DNA from: Cryptomeria japonica
Lineage: Eukaryota > Streptophyta > Pinopsida > Cupressales > Cupressaceae
Direction: 5' to 3'
NCBI RefSeq assembly: GCF_030272615.1
Contig: NC_081408.1
Location: 63,360,614 to 63,424,613, forward strand
Length of the DNA: 64,000 nucleotides
Part shown: positions 46,424 through 58,717 of the stretch, in pieces
Position numbering within the stretch: the first letter of the stretch is position 1
How the letters are laid out: the number at the start of each line of letters is the position of its first letter
Program-made: the position numbers and the translations under genes
Notes under the pieces: model-generated
Database searches by the model: none
Seen by the model: the letters and a program-made list of their open reading frames with translations, nothing else
What the model was told of the DNA's origin: nothing

Positions 46424-48480
46424 AACTAAGAAAAAAAATGAAAGCAAATATTTTTGGTTGATGCAAGATTGTTCATCGAATGGGGATTCTCATTTCAATT
46501 GTAAGGTCTTTGGCTCAATTTAGGCCTTGTAGTCCCACTAGGTCCTGATTGGGTCAACCTTGGTCAAACCATTCTAAGGGGGTCACAAATGGTTGTATTT
46601 GGTGTTTTTGTCTATTTGGATCCATTTTTATATGGATTAGTGGTTAGGAACACATTTTGAGTGATTTTGATGTGTTGGTTAAAAATTGTCAAAAGTTGCA
46701 AAAAGTTGCTATGCAACTTTTGCAACATTTTTCAAGTTTTTGTTGTAAAAGAGTTCCAATAGTCACCCACTTTTTAAATTTGGTTGGGTATAGTTGGAAA
46801 GACCCTCCAAATTCTTTATAAGGCCTCATGTGGATCGAGGCCAAGTTGTTGATGATTTTTGGAGTGATAAGCAATACAAAAAACTTAGTTCTCCTACATT
46901 TTTCTTGAAACTTCTCCGTTCCCATGCATGGTGTGAATCTGTACAGTATGGTTATGGCATAAGGGTTACATATTATGAAAGAGGGGAGAGTTAGATTTTA
47001 TTTGGCATTGATTTGGCATTGATGTTACCAAGGTAAGGATGGGACTAACCCTAGTAACATTGCTCTCCTCGCTCATGAGAAACAGGGCGAGGGGCAAAAG
47101 GATTGAGTTTTGGGGAAGATATTAATTTTTTTCTAAAAACAGTTTGGAAACCCTCCTAACCTAGGGTTTTGACACAAAATTTGATCATAACTCCCATGTC
47201 CACTGTGGGAAAAATCTAAATCTTGGTGGAATATTTTTTGTTGTATTTTCTTCAAGATTTCCATGGTTTTAGGGTAGGAGGATGAGTTGGGAAGGATATC
47301 TTTGATGCCCTATGCCTAGCATCTCTATGTGACAAGCCAAGGAAAGTGACATAAGGATGCAAAAAGTGGTGCAAAAGGAAAAGGTCACCCCTTAGACATA
47401 CAAATTTTATGGAGAGGACCTTGTAGAGACTGAGGCTATGTTTTGGTTCCCTTGGTTGAGTGTTTGTGTAACCATTGGTGTGGATCTTTGTGTTGAGATT
47501 CTAATTTGTATACCTAAAATAGTGACAATTTTAGGACAATCATAAGTAACTTTTGGAAACCTTTGCAAAAACCCTTTATGCGACTTTCCTTATTTAAATC
47601 AACCCATATTTATTGTTGTGGTGTGTTAGTAGTTTATTAATACCCTTGTTTGGTTGGAAATACCTTTTAGAAGGCTACTAGACCCAGGTGCACCGGGTGA
47701 GTGCAAGGCACCTTATGACTGGTTCTAAAGCATTTTCAAGCCAAAATAAGTTGTTTTGGGGAAGATACAAGTCTCCTAAGCCTAATACATCTATTGGTTT
47801 CATGGGGCATGTGTGTTAACCCTTTTTTGTCCTAAGAAGTTGTTACTTAAAAAAAAAATTTACTTTGATAAGCTGCTCCCCTCCACTATTTCTCTCAATC
47901 GCTCTTGTCATGGCCTTTCTGAACTCCCTAACTTTTTTCATAGGGTTCTTAACTTTTAGAACTTATTGATTGTCTAACCAACTTAGGGAAGTATGCATAA
48001 CATCAACGCCTTTATGAAGTCAGACTTGTAGATACTTTCGAAAGGAGTTTGATGTTTGTGAAGTTGACCGATCTCCTGACTCTCTGATACTCCTTGTGTT
48101 GTGGTCAATGTCCAATTCTATTGAGAATTTAAAGGACTCCACTGATTCCAAGTAAGTACATTTGGTGAAGTAATTTCAAGTGGTTTTGATACCTTGTGGT
48201 GGTAGCATGAGTGATGGTACAGATAGGTCTTGCTTGGGCACCAATGAAATTAAATGAGACTATCAGATCGATAATAATAATGACTTCATGTTGTTCCTCC
48301 TTCGACCTCGTTGATTCCCACGTCATGCATTGTTTTCAGGGAGAAAATCAAGGGAATATTTATAAAGTACCATCATTAACGACCATTAAGAAATCAACAT
48401 AGAAAAAAAGGTGGCAACATACATTACTTCATTTGATGCTATCATTTTTTTGTAGAAAACATTAAAGATAGCTAAAGGAT
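46424..48480 (+). other. gene-free, decayed LTR-like sequence
   Basis: 46500-46830 resembles the U3 of the multimer LTRs on the opposite strand (cactaggtcctgat, ttgtcaaaagttgcaaaaagttgc) and has a TATA-like ttctttataagg at 46811-46824. Beyond it I see no supported gene. A poly(A) run lies at 47850-47859. Confidence 0.4.
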
Positions 48481-48510
48481 AAAATTGTCATCATTTTTGC
48501 ATGTATCAAA

Positions 48511-48930
48511 ATGGTCTTGCCTCATGACGATGAACTGCCATTTCATAACCCAGATTTGAATTGGCTAGAGAAAGAGCATGAGGATATAGTTTGACAGTTA
48601 CGATCTTTTGCATGGAAATCACAAGCTAATTTCAGTGAATATAAGAGGGTCATAACCATATTAGATAAGATTGCAAAACAAGCTAAAAATTGCGAACAAT
48701 ATTTTCAAGACGAGCTAGCAGCAAGAAGAAACTCAAATAATTAACTTCAGAAAAATGCTACTCCTAGCTAAAAATGGCCCCATAATGCAGTCTAATGTCA
48801 ACCCAGTGTAGGGACATATTCTTTTGAACTTGTCTGACTTTTCCAAGCTAATATTTTTTATTAGGAAGAATTTGAAGATATCATCTTGACATTGGTCGAA
48901 GAAGAGGAGAAGGAAGATGAGATTTATAGA
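48511..48930 (+). pseudogene. unknown helical, charged protein fragment
   Basis: From ATG 48511 the frame reads MVLPHDDELPFHNPDLNWLE and continues for about 75 codons with two stops, with helical charged content (KIAKQAKNCEQYFQDELAARR). After about 100 bp of non-coding sequence ending in a T-rich run and AG (48864) another in-register-looking piece EEFEDIILTLVEEEEKEDEIYR ends at TGA. This could be two exons of a small gene or an accessory frame of a retroelement. I do not recognise it. Confidence 0.35.
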
Positions 48931-48934
48931 TGAA

Positions 48935-49524
48935 TCATAGAGTAGAACTCGATACCTAATGATGGACCATAAGCCTGGTGATTTTATAGCATTGTCTATT
49001 GTGAAGATGTTTATATTTTTATGCTCTATAATTTTTTTTTTTTGAAACAGTCATGTTCAAGACCATTATCTTTAGTAACCATTTCTTGGAAATGTAAAGG
49101 ACAAGAGGGTAGTAGCTATAAATAGGTTGATTAGTTAATTTCAGAGGACCTTTTGGGAAAACTTTGTTTTTCTCATAAGAGCAAAATTTTTATGCATGCT
49201 TCTATCTTCTATTTTATTATAGAACAACTATTGGTGGCTTTCATATATTTGTAATGTTTGAATTATGGTCTATGAATGCTTTTCTATTCTTTTGAATTGA
49301 TGTTAGTTGGTGAATTCATATTGAAGTGGTGGATGATTTAAAATTTTAGTTACTGTGGAATATTATCTATGAATGGTGTTTCATAGTGGCTTTATATTTG
49401 AAAATCTAAAAAATCTTAAAAATAGAAGTTATTATTTTGGATGCCTTTACAAATCTTTCTGGTTAAAAACATATGAGCTATTTACTTATTGAAAATCATT
49501 AGAAGGCAGTTGCCACCTTGTAAA
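48935..49524. other. gene-free AT-rich stretch
   Basis: No frame, repeat or RNA seen. It ends where the copia LTR begins. Confidence 0.5.
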
Positions 49525-51366
49525 TGTTGGAATCCAAGAACATTGAGAGGAGGGGGGTGAATCAATGTTCTACTGGTAATGATAGTTTGAACTTATTTCT
49601 TATTAACCGGTTAATAGTAAATAAAATTAAAGTGCATACACCAAATAACACATAAAGAGGTAACAACTTAACACCAATATTTATGCATGGAGAAAACTAC
49701 AGAGGGAGAAAACATGGTGGGGCTGATACCCACATTATCCATATACTTGATCAAGGTATACAAATATTACATGAAGGGAATTGCACATGCAATCACGACA
49801 ACCGCCTAGAGCTCATTGCTCAACACAAAATCATAAGTCTCACTAAATTACAAATCATTACAAAGTAATTACAACAAGGAATGAAGTTATAATATGCATT
49901 TGACCATGCTAGATAAGTTTTGTTCATGCTCTTATATCCTTCACTGTGTACTGGTTTGTTGATGCCCTATTCTCCCCTGTTCTACTACCGGTTAAGCTAT
50001 GCATGTGAAACTACACAAAAGCTTCCAATCGCTGATCAAAATGCATATCGATAATCTCTGATTGATACACAAGAAAAATTCACATTCCAAAAATCTTATA
50101 TGATCTATCACTGAAAGGATCTCCTTAAATATCCTTCTAACTCCACCATGTTGCCTTCAATGAAAAATATAAACCTGTCGGCTACCGAATCATAATGAAT
50201 TTTAAACATAATACCAATGATCATGTTGGCCTTCACACATTACCATAAATTCCATGAAATAAATAATCAAGGCCACAAGATCTCCTAGTTGGGCCCTATC
50301 CATTACTGGGTTTCAAATACATGTTAGTGAGATCAGTTACCGGGATTAGGACATAGTCGGGTGTGATGCAAAGTGAATGTCGATTAAGCAGTGAAAATTT
50401 TAGTGGCGAATATTCGCCAATTGGCTATTTTTTAGAAATTTGGGAATCAAGATTTGGCTAATAAGTTCATCTTTTGAGGTGACTCGAATCACCACAATTT
50501 TACAAATTTTTATTTTAGTGTTGTTTAAATCGTTGGAGAATTTAGTTTTTTAGTTTTTTTAACTCAAAGATTCGCCACAATATTTGATACATGATTGGAT
50601 CATATTCACCAACATTTTATAATTTATTGTAGAAATCTAAACTAATTCACCAATAATATATCATAATTATTAGTTACTTTAGGGTTATATCAACAATATT
50701 TAGTTGCAACCATTGATTTAAAATATAATCTAATGACTTTCATTGTTTTCTATGAGGTAAATTGTACCTAAAAGTTGTAATGGCCTCAATAAAAATTAAT
50801 CATCTAAAAGCAATTTTTGGCCCCATGAGTATTACAAATTGGTACATTTTATCACACAAAATACAAAGAGGGCTATTAGATTATTTTAATTTAATGGTAG
50901 AAACTAAATAAAGTGAATTCTACACCTTAAACTAATTAATGATTTCCACATTCAGGCCTTTAATTTTCTATAAAAAACTAGTTTTTAAAATGAAAGGATT
51001 TGCAATAGTAATTCATGCATACTCTTATTATTTTCCAAGATTCACCAACATTTTCTACCAAAAAAATTGATATAAAAAAATTCGCTAATAAAATTAATAT
51101 TTTTCTTTTAAAAAAGGAAAGATTCGCTAGTTAAAATAATTATTATTTAAAAAAAAATATTCGCCAAGATTTAATACAAATTTTTGAGAGGGGGTTTCTT
51201 AAAGTTATCACTGTGATTAAGTGAAATGAATTCCTGTTAACCCAAACAAATATAATGTACACCTAAAGATGAGTTCCAATGAGTTTCAATCACCTGAAGA
51301 TGAGTTGCCATCATTGACAACCCAAAATGTCATTAACTCTTACCAGATGAGTGTCAATTGCTAACA
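49525..51366 (-). repeat. copia 3' LTR (1.84 kb), minus strand
   Basis: On the minus strand it runs TGTTAGCAATTGAC...GGATTCCAACA. The plus-strand left end has the gagaggaggggggtgaatcaatg and gggagaaaacatggtgg phrases shared with the 3680-5137 LTR. The adjacent purine tract (51367-51380) shows this is the 3' LTR. It is longer than its relatives, probably because of the AT-rich insertion around 50400-51180. Confidence 0.8.
50395..51175. repeat. cluster of attcgccaa motifs in copia LTR
   Basis: About nine variants of attcgc(c/t)aa or attcaccaa (near 50408, 50572, 50607, 50645, 51042, 51080, 51130, 51159) in very AT-rich sequence. The attcacc forms look like deaminated attcgcc. Confidence 0.65.
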
Positions 51367-51669
51367 ATCTTCCCCTTTGGCATTGATGGCAACACTCACA
51401 TGAAAAATGGTGTTGTCACTAAATCTACCTCTAAATCTGCACATGAATCCTGACATATACACCTGATGCTCCCCTTGAGAACTATATACCTTTTTCACTT
51501 TATTCCTCCCCCTTTGACATAATGACAAAGCGGGGTGCCCACAAAGAATTATGTACAATTATGAACATAGGTCATGTTATCACTGTTTAAAAAATGGGTT
51601 TTCTTTCCCCATAATTGGCAAAGTTTTTAAAATTTTGAGTTAGACACACTATCAATTGCTTCAGGTATG
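51367..51669 (-). mobile_element. copia 3' tail with polypurine tract
   Basis: Minus strand CCAAAGGGGAAGAT lies immediately before the LTR, and GTCAAAGGGGGAGGAATAAAG (split near 51505-51525) further upstream, as in plant copia non-coding tails. The rest of this element is missing here, probably interrupted by G1. Confidence 0.65.
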
Positions 51670-51929
51670 TGTTGGTTCTTAAAGGTTTAGGGTTTTAATT
51701 TTAAATCATTCAATATTTGATCAAAACCCTCTGGTTTCTATTCCTTCGTTACTTTATCCACTTAAGTAATGGGTCTTGGGGTTGTAAGAGATGTCCCCCC
51801 ATGTCTTTTTCCTAGGTGGTTATTCGAATTAATTGTAAAAATTTAGGCCTTATGTCTTTTCTTCCTAATGTTGTCGGGCTCAGTAAGTTGTACGCAGCTC
51901 TCAGATGGATCTATGGTTTTCGCTATTTC

Positions 51930-53490
51930 ATTAGGCGAAGTTGTGCATGGTTTAAGACTCATGAAATGGCGAAAGGGAAATGCGTTCTAAATGGCGCATT
52001 TGGTCTGGTTTAAAATGGCTTCATCTCATTCAAGATCTAATGGCTAGTGTTATTTCACAGCCGAAACTTGCAAGTGAAATACCTTTTGCGAAATGGCGAA
52101 AGTGTTTGGTGGGACCCTGCACTGAAGACTTTCTAAGTGACTAAAAGGTGATCGAGTCCACTTTGATTTGATGGTTCGCATTGTTTCATGGCAGATAGAT
52201 GCTCAAAGGTTACACCCTACGAAATAGTGAAAAGGTTTTTCAGTCTGTGAAAAAGGATTTTTTTATAAGAGCATAACAGGTGATCAAGTCCAATTTGATC
52301 TAATGGTTAGTGCAGCTTCACAGAATGAAGATGCTCGATAGTTAGCTTTCATGAAGTAGCAAAATGACATGGCACTCCAAGCAGGTAGTCCAACTAGTCG
52401 AGATGATGAGTAAGATGATGGCACGTGGCAGAAGATCAAAATAGTCAGCAAGTCAGATTTAAGGATTAAATGGTGGGTCCTAGAGGTGAGTCATGCCACG
52501 GGATAAGAAGTGACCTAGCAGATATAGGTGGCGAGGACGAGGTGGAATCTAGCATTTTCTCTCAACAAATGAAAGGTAGACATGTCAGTTTGAGAGTGAC
52601 TAGATGCCAGGTGTTTGAAGTTAAGTCAGAGGGCCCACATCTGCCGGATTCAGTTATGTTGTTAAGCATCGAGCAAGTCAAATATAATCCAATGGCCTGG
52701 GTGAATTCACAATGGTAAAGTGCTCATGTTTTATGCCTTGCAAAATAGCGAAAAGGTTTTTGGACCCCGAAGACAGATAAAGCATGAGTTTAAAAGGGGA
52801 TCAACTCCGTTTTGATCCAAGGGCTTGCGTTGTTTCATGGTTGCAAACCAACTAAAGGATATGCTTCATGAAATAGCGAAAGGAAAAAGGGCTCATCCAA
52901 GTGTAATGCTAGATGGTGACGTGTCCATGTACACGTGGTTTTAGAAGAAGTTGAGGGCCCGCCAAGGTGTAACCGGTGGTTACTAGGGAAAGACACGTGA
53001 CTGACGTTGAACTAAACTCGAAGAGTTTTCCAAGGCTAATGGTTGATTGCCACGTGGTATTCAGTAACCAATGACAGAGCGGTGTAAGTAAAGCAAGCAT
53101 AAAGGTCCCCCTTAAAGGATAGTCATCTCCGATTTGATCCAACGCTTCGCATTCTTTTGTGGTCCGAAGTTGAAGGCTATTTAAGCTATGCGAAATAGCG
53201 AAAGACCATTAGCAGTCAGGAGAAAGGCACGGTTAAGGAAGAAGTTGACGGTCCTGGTAAGAGTTAAACACCAAGCAGTTAAAGTTCCATCTAATGCCTA
53301 GCACAGCTTCGCGAAGGAAAAGTGCTCGAAGGATAAAGCCCGCGAAATGGTGAAAAAGAGGTGGGGCCCGGCACAAAGGAAAAGATGTTAAGTCAGTGTA
53401 AAGGCCAATCAAGTTTCTTTTGATCAGATGGTTGGCATGATTTTGTTTAACGAAATTGCTCGAAGGTTATGCTCTCCGAAATAGCAAAAG
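51930..53490. repeat. degenerate ~150-200-bp repeats with gcgaaatagcgaaa cores
   Basis: About nine units, each holding 'gatc-aatggttngcat-gtttcatgg', a 'gaagatgctcgaaggttatgct' phrase (split between variants), and '(g/a)(c/t)gaaatagcgaaa(g)' cores near 51965, 52093, 52220, 52358, 52742, 52872, 53189, 53344 and 53477. Imperfect but unmistakable; CpG-containing cores. Upstream of the frame at 53868. Confidence 0.75.
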
Positions 53491-53867
53491 AGAGAAAGAG
53501 AAAAGATGTGCAGGTATGTTGTGACCCATTGAAGTGAAAATTCAAATTCTCTCATGAATTCAATTCTGAAGGGACGGCCAAAGCATGCGGTATCAATGTC
53601 ACAATTAAGAGACTGAGTACCATATATGATCTCCTATCGATTGAGTAAAGGTATCATTCCAAAGAATTGTTGTAGAGGAGCGGTTGCAAAGCTATTTTCT
53701 TCAAATATAGAGCAAAGTAATTCAGTTGCAGAGCGGATTCCTTCAAGCTGAAATAGGTTTTCTTGTACTTTTGTGTGGTAATTCTTTAGTAGTCCCTGTT
53801 AATTGAGGTCTTGATTTTGTAACAAAACCAGTTGGGTTAATAGTTTAAGTTGCTTGCATATTTTAAG

Positions 53868-56800
53868 ATGGCACCTAAGAGAGAATTTTAAGGGAAAGTT
53901 AATTACCAAGAAAGGGCCATTTGTGATGATTTTCTTGAGTAGTTGACATTGTCGATTAATCAAGCATCGAAAGTAAAAGAATTAGTGCAAAGTGCTCCTC
54001 GTTTGAAGATAGGAGAAGGGTTATATGATAAGGGTAATTGGTTGAGAGATCCATAGGTTGGGTTGTCTAGGTTGGGGTTATTCAAAGTTGGATTTGGCAT
54101 GAGACATTCTCCAGCCCTGTAGAATAGCATCTGGGAGTTAGATGTAGGGAAATTGGTAGTTCTAGGAGTATTCATGGATATGGATCTATTGACTCAAATT
54201 GCACATAATTATGATCTAGTCACAAGGAGCATTAGGGATATAAATGGGAAAACCCTCATTGAAATTAATAATGAGGAATTCAGAAGTGCTTTTGGGCTTA
54301 ACGAGTTTACCAATTTTTTGGAACCCATTAACTTCAAATCATTAGCTCAAGTGTACAGTGCACAAAGGAAGCACCTTAGAAATGGGCCTCTTAAGGAATT
54401 TTTTGTGAAGATAGGTGGGTTGATAGTTTTAGGACCCAACACTGAAGAGCCCTTCTCATTGAATCTATTCACCCTGAGGGCTAAGGGATTGTATTGGTCA
54501 CTCTGCTAGATTTTAGGAGAGGATGCTAAGGCAAATATGCCCAATCACTACATGCTAATGATTGCTTAGATTTTGAATCCTTCTCTTGTAGTAACCTTTG
54601 ATTATGCTTCTTTTATTATTGATGCTATCGATGGAGGGTTGATAGGAATAAAAAATGGAAAGGTTGATAGGCCTTTCAGATGGTATTCACTCCTCATGCA
54701 TTTATTTTTATTCAAAGGTGGTGATTACTTTGCAAGTGGAATGGACCTCATAAAAGAGAAAGATGGAGAAAAGATGCCAGTGAAACTATGGAGTACAATC
54801 CTATCATGGGATAGAGATGATGCCAGCTTCTTAAAATTTGATAAATATTTTCCATCAAAGATTAGGACTCTCCTCTGCTCAGAAAACCCAAGAATCCCCA
54901 AGGTTCATTTGGAATTTATTAGACCAAAAGAATTTGCAGAAAGTATAAAGATTGTTCATAATTGGGGTGATATTTACTTATACCCTATTTCCACAGTTTT
55001 TTAGGGTTTTTGGTTTCAAAAGCACTCCATTCTTATTGCCCTATCAGGTCCCTCTCAAAGTGGGAATTGCAAAATTCCTCAGACAAATTGGTAGTGTGCA
55101 AGAGGCAGAGCTGACAGGTAGGGGTAAAGGGACTATTTTCCCTATGGTTACTATAGCCCATCAATTTGTAATAACCAAGGGAGGTTGGAATTGTTTTGAG
55201 GATTTTCTCAAACCTTATCATTTGTCAACTACAATTTCCAGGTGTGTCGATCCAGAAGATTTCTTCAATGGCATGTTTAGAAAAAGAGCAATAAGCAGAG
55301 TTAGGCCTCATCATTTTCAGTTTCTTGAAGACCTCATTAGAAATGAGTTTGATCTAGATGAGCAGGAGCTAAGGAAGGAAAAATGGGTGGCTTATAAAAA
55401 AGCCTTAGATTTTGTACATCAGTTTGATACTAGCTATGACCCATTGTCTAGCTTTTTCCCTTTTGAGGAGAAAATAAAATTTCTAATTCTTTTCTTTGAG
55501 GATGTAATGCAGACTTTGAAAGAAAAGAGGGAGACTGTGGTTAAAAACAACCCTGAACAGGCAAGAATGGTTCTAAGCAGGTCTGCCCCCACTAGAGAAA
55601 TCCCTCCTGGTGACTATACATTGGACAAGAAGTCTATGCTGATGCCTACAATAGGGGAGCCCTCTACCTCTTAAGGAAAGAGGAAGATACAAGAGGTCAT
55701 TGACATCCAAGAGAGCCCAAAGAAACATAGTATAGGAAAAGAGATACAATCTGATACACCATTGTACTCTCCATCCCAATCCCCTATTCATATAGGAGAT
55801 GAACAGGCAGCAACTGAGCAGCTAATATAGTTAGGTAGCCTGGGAGAAATAGCCTATACATATGATGAAGTGGAAGAAGGAATGCCAGAAGAGCCCCTTG
55901 CTACTGAGATGAACATCACTACCAATGAGTTTAAGGGCCAGGAGTGGGATCTTGAGATCAAACGGGCCAGTGAGGTTTTCTTGGCTGACAATAACTTTGT
56001 TACATTAGGAGCATTCATGCAATTTGTATGGAAGCAAAATATTGACAAATACAATGCAAGATGTGAGAAGAGAAAAGGTGAGTAGCCTCAAAAAGATTTA
56101 GCTCTGGTGGAGGAGGAAATAAAGAAAGAAATGATGGATGAGTTTAAGACCATAACTCCTGAGCCAGGAAGAGATATGGTGGCAGAAGTTGAAGTACTCA
56201 TTCTCCCTTAGTGGGACATAGCAGATGCCTTGGTATTTGAGGCAATAAGGAGAGAAACTAAACCCATGGAGGGAATCACTTTTAGCAAAGATAATGCTGC
56301 ATTGCTCATGCGGTCCCTCAAAAGAGATGAAAATAGGAGAAATGAGGATACCCCAGGGTCAAGTTACCTTGGTGGAATGATAGTGAAAAGAGTGCAAAAC
56401 ACAGGGGTGGTGGAAGCTGCTAGCACTGTGCTAGAGACTGCAAAATTTAGTGTTGCTATATCAGAAAGGGAAGCTAAGGAAAAAGAAGATCTCCAAGTCA
56501 AGTTGGAGACAATTTTGAAGGCTTATAATAGTGCTAAGGAAGAGGTAAGAGGTAAAGATAACATCATTGCTAAGCTACAAAGCCACTTGATAAGACAGTA
56601 CCATCAAGGTGAGTCTTCAACACTGGTGATCTCCTCTTCTCCTACAAGACCTCCACCTACCAGCCCCATCATTGAGTTCCCACCATCCCCGACACCTTCT
56701 AGCTCCCAAATGGTTGAGATTACTCCCCAAGAATTGGAGAATTCAAAACAGGCTCAGGCCTTGTATGCAAAGAAGTATGAAGAAAGAGTATGGGCTACCA

Positions 56801-57500
56801 TTTCAAGTTTTGTAGATACCATGAGTGCCTCAATGCTATATAACAACATAAGTGAGATTTTGGATATGTGGAATGAGCTTAATGGAGATAAGGCCATTTT
56901 GATGCCTATTTTTGACAAGTGGAAGCCTTGAGAGTAGGAGTTGGATCTTATTTGTGTATCTTATGATGAAGCATGGGTCGATCCTATCATCAAATCCACT
57001 TGTGACACCACCAAGGACTTAAGTAAAATTGGCAGAAGGGGTGGATAATGCTGACAGGAAGATCAACTTGTACAAGAAAGAGTACACTGATCAAGTTTTT
57101 GAATTGCTCCCAGGAGTTTTTGTCAGCCTAGATCAACTTATGGACAAACAAGTGTGGCTTAAGGAATTAGAGGCCAAACTGTCAGCCAGAATAAAAGGAA
57201 TTCTTGATTTAGATGATGCTTCCTTTTTTGTTGTAACAATTTAGGAGATAGAGAAAATCAAATCTCATTATGGTTTTCTCAATTCAGAGGTCAACAAAAT
57301 GAGAAATTCCTAGAAGAGGTTAACCAAGGCAAAGGCAAAAGTGATTAATTTTGCATGGCCAACTGATGATGTGTACATTGAGTGGATCAAAAAATATGCC
57401 ATCCAGGATGTAGAGCAGTTAGAGGGCGCTCCTTAATAGTTAGAAGAGGTTGCAACTAGACAACAAGTAGAAGAAGCTGTGGAGGTCGAAAAGGACTTGT
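53868..57500 (+). pseudogene. unknown LTR-borne element protein (~1,200 codons), decayed
   Basis: Starts at ATG 53868 (MAPKREF). TAA/TAG stops occur at 53886-54125, then the conserved block 54130-55080 aligns with the minus-strand copy at 5138-6090 (NYD-TR-I, YSLLMH, RPK-FAE, HNWGD, V-GFK--P-LL). A one-base slip near 54975-55002 (T-run) moves the frame. 55000-55674 continues with a long helical region (FLEDLIRNEFDLDEQELRKE). 55680-56200 is acidic. 56230-56930 has a coiled-coil-like part (EREAKEKEDLQVKLE) and a Pro/Ser linker (PTRPPPTSPIIEFPPSP). After a second slip near 56935-57030 a helical tail ends near 57500. No RT, protease, integrase or zinc-knuckle motif is seen and I do not recognise the family. 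It lies upstream of the primer site, not between primer site and gag where the extra frame of Ogre elements is described. Confidence 0.65.
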
Positions 57501-58440
57501 AACTATTTTTGTAAAAGATCTTTGTAACTTCTTCTTGACAAGAAATGATTGTAACAATTTCTCCTTGGAATTTTCGAAGCTATTTGCATCCATATTGTTA
57601 TAAATGGATACCAGGACTGATAGAAAGATGATCACAAATAATTGTAAGAAAATGTTGCAGAAATTTCTCTGACCTTTTCTAAGTTTAATGGAGAACATTC
57701 GAAATATTTTTGTAATACTTTCTTGAAAGATAATATCAATATACAGACCATCGGTTTTGAGTTAAAACTTTGTGTCATCTTCAAATGTGTTTGCAATTAT
57801 TTACTATTTCATTCTGAATAATCCAGGGTTATTTTGTCTAAATAGGGGTTGTAAGGCAACTTTCAGTAGATGTGCTTGTTAGCTTTTCTCTTTAGGAGGG
57901 AAATTAAATATGCGGGAATCACTTCTACTAGTAAATTCCTTGTGAGATATTTTAATCTTGATGAGCATAGTTTAATTTGGTGTGCATAAACTCTTATATG
58001 TGTTAGGCATATATAGGGATCTATAGAAGCCAAACTAATGGGATATGTATAGATATTTGACTATGAGAGTATTGTTTGAACTTAGATGACTCTGTGACAT
58101 TGGATAAGGTACTGGTATAGATCGAGGTTGTCTATTACATGTTTTGTAGGTAAAATACTGAACATGAGTATAATTTTCATTCCTTTGTTTCAGTTAGTTT
58201 CAACGTGATTAGATCCACTGGTTTTCTGGACTAGTTTGCTGTGAATTTACCTTTTGAAAGTGTGAATTTAGTTCCCAAAGGTATACCCGCCTGGACTTTG
58301 AGTAGGTCTGAAGTGTAGGAGGTTAAAACAAACCTTGTCATATGTTGTCCTAGAAGTTTCCTTCTTTTGAATATCCCTTTTGCATAGAGTTATCATACCA
58401 TAAATAGGATGTTGAAGTGAATCTGATTTTGAAGACAACA
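57500..58440 (+). promoter_or_regulatory. G1 LTR 3' part (R/U5-like), gene-free
   Basis: T-rich with repeated ttgtaa(t/c) (57510-57720), like a plant polyadenylation region, followed by 700 bp of non-coding sequence to the LTR end. Interpretation is inference. Confidence 0.4.
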
Positions 58441-58444
58441 AAAG

Positions 58445-58462
58445 TGGCGACTCTATTGGGGA
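58445..58462 (+). promoter_or_regulatory. primer binding site of G1 (tRNA-Arg-like)
   Basis: TGGCGACTCTATTGGGGA, like the TGGCGACTCTGNTGGGGA sites reported for Tat/Ogre elements. A shorter second copy, TGGCGACTCTATT, occurs 206 bp downstream at 58651-58663. Confidence 0.75.
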
Positions 58463-58717
58463 GTAAATGAATTGTTAAAAGCTTCTAGTTAAGAAAGATT
58501 TAATTCATATTGTGGTGACCCGGATGGAATAAGTCACATTGAGAATCCAGAAGCAGATTTTGTGCTTAAATTTTAAAAGAAAATCATTGTGTTGTGGAAT
58601 TGTAGTCTTTCATTCTAAGCTTGTTTTCATAATTCCCATATTCTTGTGGGTGGCGACTCTATTATCTTGGAACCAGTCCTTGTGAATTATAAATCATTCT
58701 AAAAGAAAACAAGCATA

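Larger units (their letters stand above)
51670..58440 (+). repeat. putative 6.8-kb LTR of G1 (start inferred)
   Basis: The end GAAGACAACA at 58431-58440, four bases before a tRNA-Arg-like primer site, is well supported. The stretch 57500-57780 is T-rich with ttgtaata phrases like a polyadenylation region. The start is a guess. If right, the LTR contains a motif cluster, a ~1,200-codon frame and a polyadenylation-like region. Confidence 0.45.
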
